Assembly (NCBI GenBank): GCA_027459525.1
Contig: DAIDIC010000192.1
Span: 1 to 23,151 of the forward strand
Source: JAJYBV01 sp021812265
GTDB taxonomy: Bacteria; Chloroflexota; Ktedonobacteria; Ktedonobacterales; JACDGC01
Length of the DNA stretch: 23,151 nucleotides
Direction of reading: 5' to 3'
The position numbers were made by a program, and so were the translations under genes. The notes under the pieces were generated by a model. It ran no database searches. It was given only the letters and a program-made list of their open reading frames with translations, and had not been told where the DNA came from. Positions 20,900 to 23,151 of the stretch are shown here, one piece after another (position 1 is the first letter of the stretch; each line of letters opens with the position of its first letter).

Positions 20900-22594
20900 A
20901 TGCGAACAGACAGTATTAAAGGAAACATATTTTCGCTACAGAATGCTTCTCTTAGAACAAAAGCCTTGGCTCCGCTTATCGTCAGTTTACTATTGACATT
21001 AATCATCAGCGGATATGGCCTTTGGGAATTTAACCAGTTAAATGCTTCGGTGCAAAACATCAACAATATTTCTTTAAAAGGAACAAGTTACATCTATCAG
21101 GCTGAAGTATATTTATCACATTCGCTGCTGGATATCGGCGGAACAATCCTTACTACGGATTCCTCCACCATAGCCGCAGGAATATTAAGTATTCAAAATG
21201 ATATGGCGGCTGTAACATCTGCAGCGCAAAATTACGCAAAATTAAATTTAACATCTCAGGAATCAATAGATCTTTCGGCGTTTAACACCAGTTTTACTGC
21301 ATGGGGCGCTGTGGTTACAAGCTCTATTCAATCGCTGCAATCGCCGGATCCTAAAGTACATATCGCGTTAGCGCAGCAATTGCCGACATCCATTTCAGCT
21401 TCGTATAACGCCGCAGTTACACCGTTAGAGTCTTTAGCAAAATTGCAAAACGCTCAGGCAAATGCTATCAGCAGCGCGGCAACGTCACAGCTGCAAACGG
21501 CGCAAGTTGTATTTATTATTATCCTCCTCATGAGTATTATATTAAATATACTTTTAGGAACGATGTTTGCCAACAGCATTGTAAAACCATTGCAACAGCT
21601 AACAGAAACATTAAATTCTGCTGCATCAGGTCAATTAAACGATCAAAGCGATTTGATAAAAAAATATCCTCCATCCAACGAAATCGGTGTTATGGCGCAC
21701 AGTTTATATAATCTTATCAATTCTATGCGCACACTGGTTACCAAACTAAAAACAATGAGCCTAACCATGAAAGATTCGGCGCGGCAAGTTATCGCCTCAT
21801 CCGAACAAACAGGCCAGGCAATTGCCCAAGTTTCAGAAACCATTCAGCAAGTTTCTATCGGCGCGCTAGACCAAACAACAAAACTTTCCGGAGCCGCGCA
21901 CGATGTAGAGCAGCTTTTTGAACAAAGTGAAGTATTGCAGAAGTTTTCACTCGACACCAAAAACGTCATGGCGCAATTGAAAAATACTATTAGTGAAACT
22001 TCCGGGCGGGTGCAAAGTTTAGGCGCAAGATCGGAACAAATCGGCACAATTATTGAAACCATTAATGAAATTGCCGAACAAACGAATTTATTGGCGCTAA
22101 ACGCAGCCATAGAAGCCGCGCGCGCCGGTGAACATGGCCGGGGTTTCGCAGTCGTAGCTGATGAAGTTCGTAAATTGGCGGAGCGTTCCAGTTCATCTAC
22201 AAAAGAAATCGGCGCAATCATCAACGAAACACAAAAAGAAACGTCCTTAGCAGTAAAAACTATGCGCGAAAATGTTGTGCATGTGGAGGACGGCGTTGAT
22301 AAAGTCACACAAAACAGCTCTATCATCAATGAGATTAAAGATAATGCGCAACGAGTAAATGATACGCTGGCCAGCGTCGCAAGCGTAAGCGAAGAAAACA
22401 GCTCTGCCGCTGAACAAGTTTCTTCCGCTTCCGAAGAAATGGGCGCACAAGCTGAAGAAGTGCTTGCCTCAATTCATATTTTTGAAGATATGGCAAACGA
22501 TCTGGAACAATTAGTCTCTCAGTTTCGGCTAGATGAAACCGGATACGCCAACGGCGCAAAAATATCATCTTTTGCGCGCAACAAAGCAGCTTAA
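20900..22594 (+). CDS. methyl-accepting chemotaxis protein
   Basis: A transmembrane chemoreceptor that controls CheA via CheW and is methylated by CheR. The 564 residues contain TM1 (about 22-40), an extracytoplasmic helical sensor (about 41-200; mostly helical, four-helix-bundle-like, ligand unknown), TM2 (about 203-223), HAMP (about 225-282), and a long coiled-coil signalling domain. The conserved hairpin tip (IAEQTNLLALNAAIEAARAGEHGRGFAVVADEVRKLAERS, given here by its position 391-430) is essentially canonical. The C-terminus (RNKAA) has no CheR-tethering pentapeptide. ATG 20900 is chosen because the frame upstream to 20771 encodes no family sequence and overlaps the candidate promoter; AAGG lies shortly before it. 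It is the only complete receptor here and is unlinked to the che operon. Confidence 0.95.
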   Translation: MRTDSIKGNIFSLQNASLRTKALAPLIVSLLLTLIISGYGLWEFNQLNASVQNINNISLKGTSYIYQAEVYLSHSLLDIGGTILTTDSSTIAAGILSIQNDMAAVTSAAQNYAKLNLTSQESIDLSAFNTSFTAWGAVVTSSIQSLQSPDPKVHIALAQQLPTSISASYNAAVTPLESLAKLQNAQANAISSAATSQLQTAQVVFIIILLMSIILNILLGTMFANSIVKPLQQLTETLNSAASGQLNDQSDLIKKYPPSNEIGVMAHSLYNLINSMRTLVTKLKTMSLTMKDSARQVIASSEQTGQAIAQVSETIQQVSIGALDQTTKLSGAAHDVEQLFEQSEVLQKFSLDTKNVMAQLKNTISETSGRVQSLGARSEQIGTIIETINEIAEQTNLLALNAAIEAARAGEHGRGFAVVADEVRKLAERSSSSTKEIGAIINETQKETSLAVKTMRENVVHVEDGVDKVTQNSSIINEIKDNAQRVNDTLASVASVSEENSSAAEQVSSASEEMGAQAEEVLASIHIFEDMANDLEQLVSQFRLDETGYANGAKISSFARNKAA

Positions 22595-22619
22595 GCTTGC
22601 GCAGCAGAAAATACCAAAA

Positions 22620-22670
22620 GCGGGAAGGGAGAAGTACCTCCTTTTCCGCGCCATCCTGTGCAGATGGCGC
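22620..22670. other. two adjoining hairpins after the chemoreceptor gene
   Basis: GCGGGAAGGGAG (22620-22631) pairs with CTCCTTTTCCGC (22638-22649) through 12 pairs with two G-T. GCGCCATC (22648-22655) pairs with GATGGCGC (22663-22670). They overlap by two bases, so they are mutually exclusive at the base. No T-run follows either. The left arm of the first contains a ribosome-site-like purine run. Confidence 0.6.
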
Positions 22671-22685
22671 ACACTACATGCATAA

Positions 22686-22713
22686 CATTGCAAGTTATTG
22701 CAATGCAGTTTTT
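22686..22713 (+). terminator. probable intrinsic terminator after the chemoreceptor gene
   Basis: CATTGCAA (22686-22693), loop GTTA, TTGCAATG (22698-22705), then CAG and TTTTT (22709-22713). The stem is short and only moderately GC, so efficiency may be modest, perhaps aided by the two hairpins upstream. Confidence 0.65.
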
Positions 22714-22874
22714 GCCATAAAATTTTCTGTTTCTATTTCTGCGCATAAGGGACTGGGCCTGATATGGTATGTCGCTGTTTCTATATTTGCATGAGAAATT
22801 TGAGATTTGAATATCGTTTTTCATTGCAATTATATGTAAAGACAAAAGGCCTATATATTTAAAAAGGTGAATTT

Positions 22875-23151
22875 ATGAAAAATACTCACTTTATCAATAA
22901 ATTTTTCGCTTCACTGCAAACATCTGCTTTTCAGACGTTTGCTAAGATAAAACAGAAAAGAAACAGCTCACAACCAACACAATCGGAGACGCCACAAACC
23001 CAGGCTGCAAATAAACTAAAGCTGCCGCGGTTCTCCTTCAATCCACGGCGCTTATTCCTTGCGATCCGCTCAAAAACAACCAAACCGGCGCAATCAGTTC
23101 CCGGCAATGTTCAATCTGCGCAACCTGAGACGCCGCAAGTTCAGCCGGCAA
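22875..23151 (+). CDS. partial gene, basic Gln/Pro-rich N-terminus, function unknown
   Basis: An open frame of 92 codons runs from ATG 22875 to the window edge without a stop. It begins MKNTHFINKFFASLQTSAFQ and is strongly basic (KIKQKRN, FNPRRLF), with Ser/Thr/Gln/Pro-rich stretches (SETPQTQ, QSAQPETPQVQP). GGTGA lies just upstream of the ATG. There is no complete hydrophobic segment yet, so it may be the cytoplasmic lead of a membrane protein. The repeated QxETPQxQ theme (near residues 36-43 and 83-90) suggests internal repeats. The family cannot be recognised from this part. Confidence 0.6.
   Translation, partial: MKNTHFINKFFASLQTSAFQTFAKIKQKRNSSQPTQSETPQTQAANKLKLPRFSFNPRRLFLAIRSKTTKPAQSVPGNVQSAQPETPQVQPA

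Overview
The window is about 23 kb of dense, moderately AT-leaning bacterial DNA with no rRNA, no recognisable tRNA, no transposase and no CRISPR array. It reads as an ordinary chromosomal segment of a motile bacterium. The Bacillus/Thermotoga-style chemotaxis set (CheC, CheD and CheX, no CheZ) excludes an enteric-type system. The order DksA/TraR-type protein, lspA, RluA-family synthase, together with Cys-flanked LysM domains, suggests Chloroflexota, but this attribution is an inference of low to moderate strength.

Region 1 (1-7475) is a complete chemotaxis operon: cheW, cheA, cheC, cheD, cheY, cheB, cheR, cheX. It begins with a 40-bp perfect palindrome and a very good match to a sigma-28 (FliA/SigD) promoter, and it ends at a strong bidirectional terminator. 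CheW and CheA form the receptor-coupled kinase, and CheY is the output regulator. CheR and CheB write and erase receptor methylation, CheD deamidates receptors, and CheC and CheX are the CheY-P phosphatase candidates. CheA carries two P2-like domains in tandem.

Region 2 (7541-10850) holds a convergent TM2-domain membrane protein with a long Ala/Glu/Pro-rich tail and tandem repeats. An 871-bp non-coding stretch follows, with a cluster of hairpins and a second sigma-28-like promoter. That promoter precedes a secreted protein with two LysM domains and a lytic transglycosylase domain. The shared promoter type suggests that this wall hydrolase belongs to the motility regulon.

Region 3 (11184-13496) holds an acyl-CoA dehydrogenase with its own bidirectional terminator. 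Facing it is a small minus-strand pair: a universal-stress-like protein and a C-terminally anchored hypothetical protein.

Region 4 (13896-19228) is a run of plus-strand genes: a PrsW-family membrane protease with an N-terminal FHA-like domain, a DksA/TraR-like protein with a damaged zinc finger, lspA with an unusual C-terminal tail, an RluD-type pseudouridine synthase, and separate heptose kinase (rfaE1) and nucleotidyltransferase (rfaE2) genes. A MarC-family membrane protein faces them.

Region 5 (20023-23151) holds signal peptidase I (lepB) with tandem terminators, a complete methyl-accepting chemotaxis protein that could feed the Region 1 operon, another hairpin cluster, and the start of a basic, Gln/Pro-rich protein that runs off the window.
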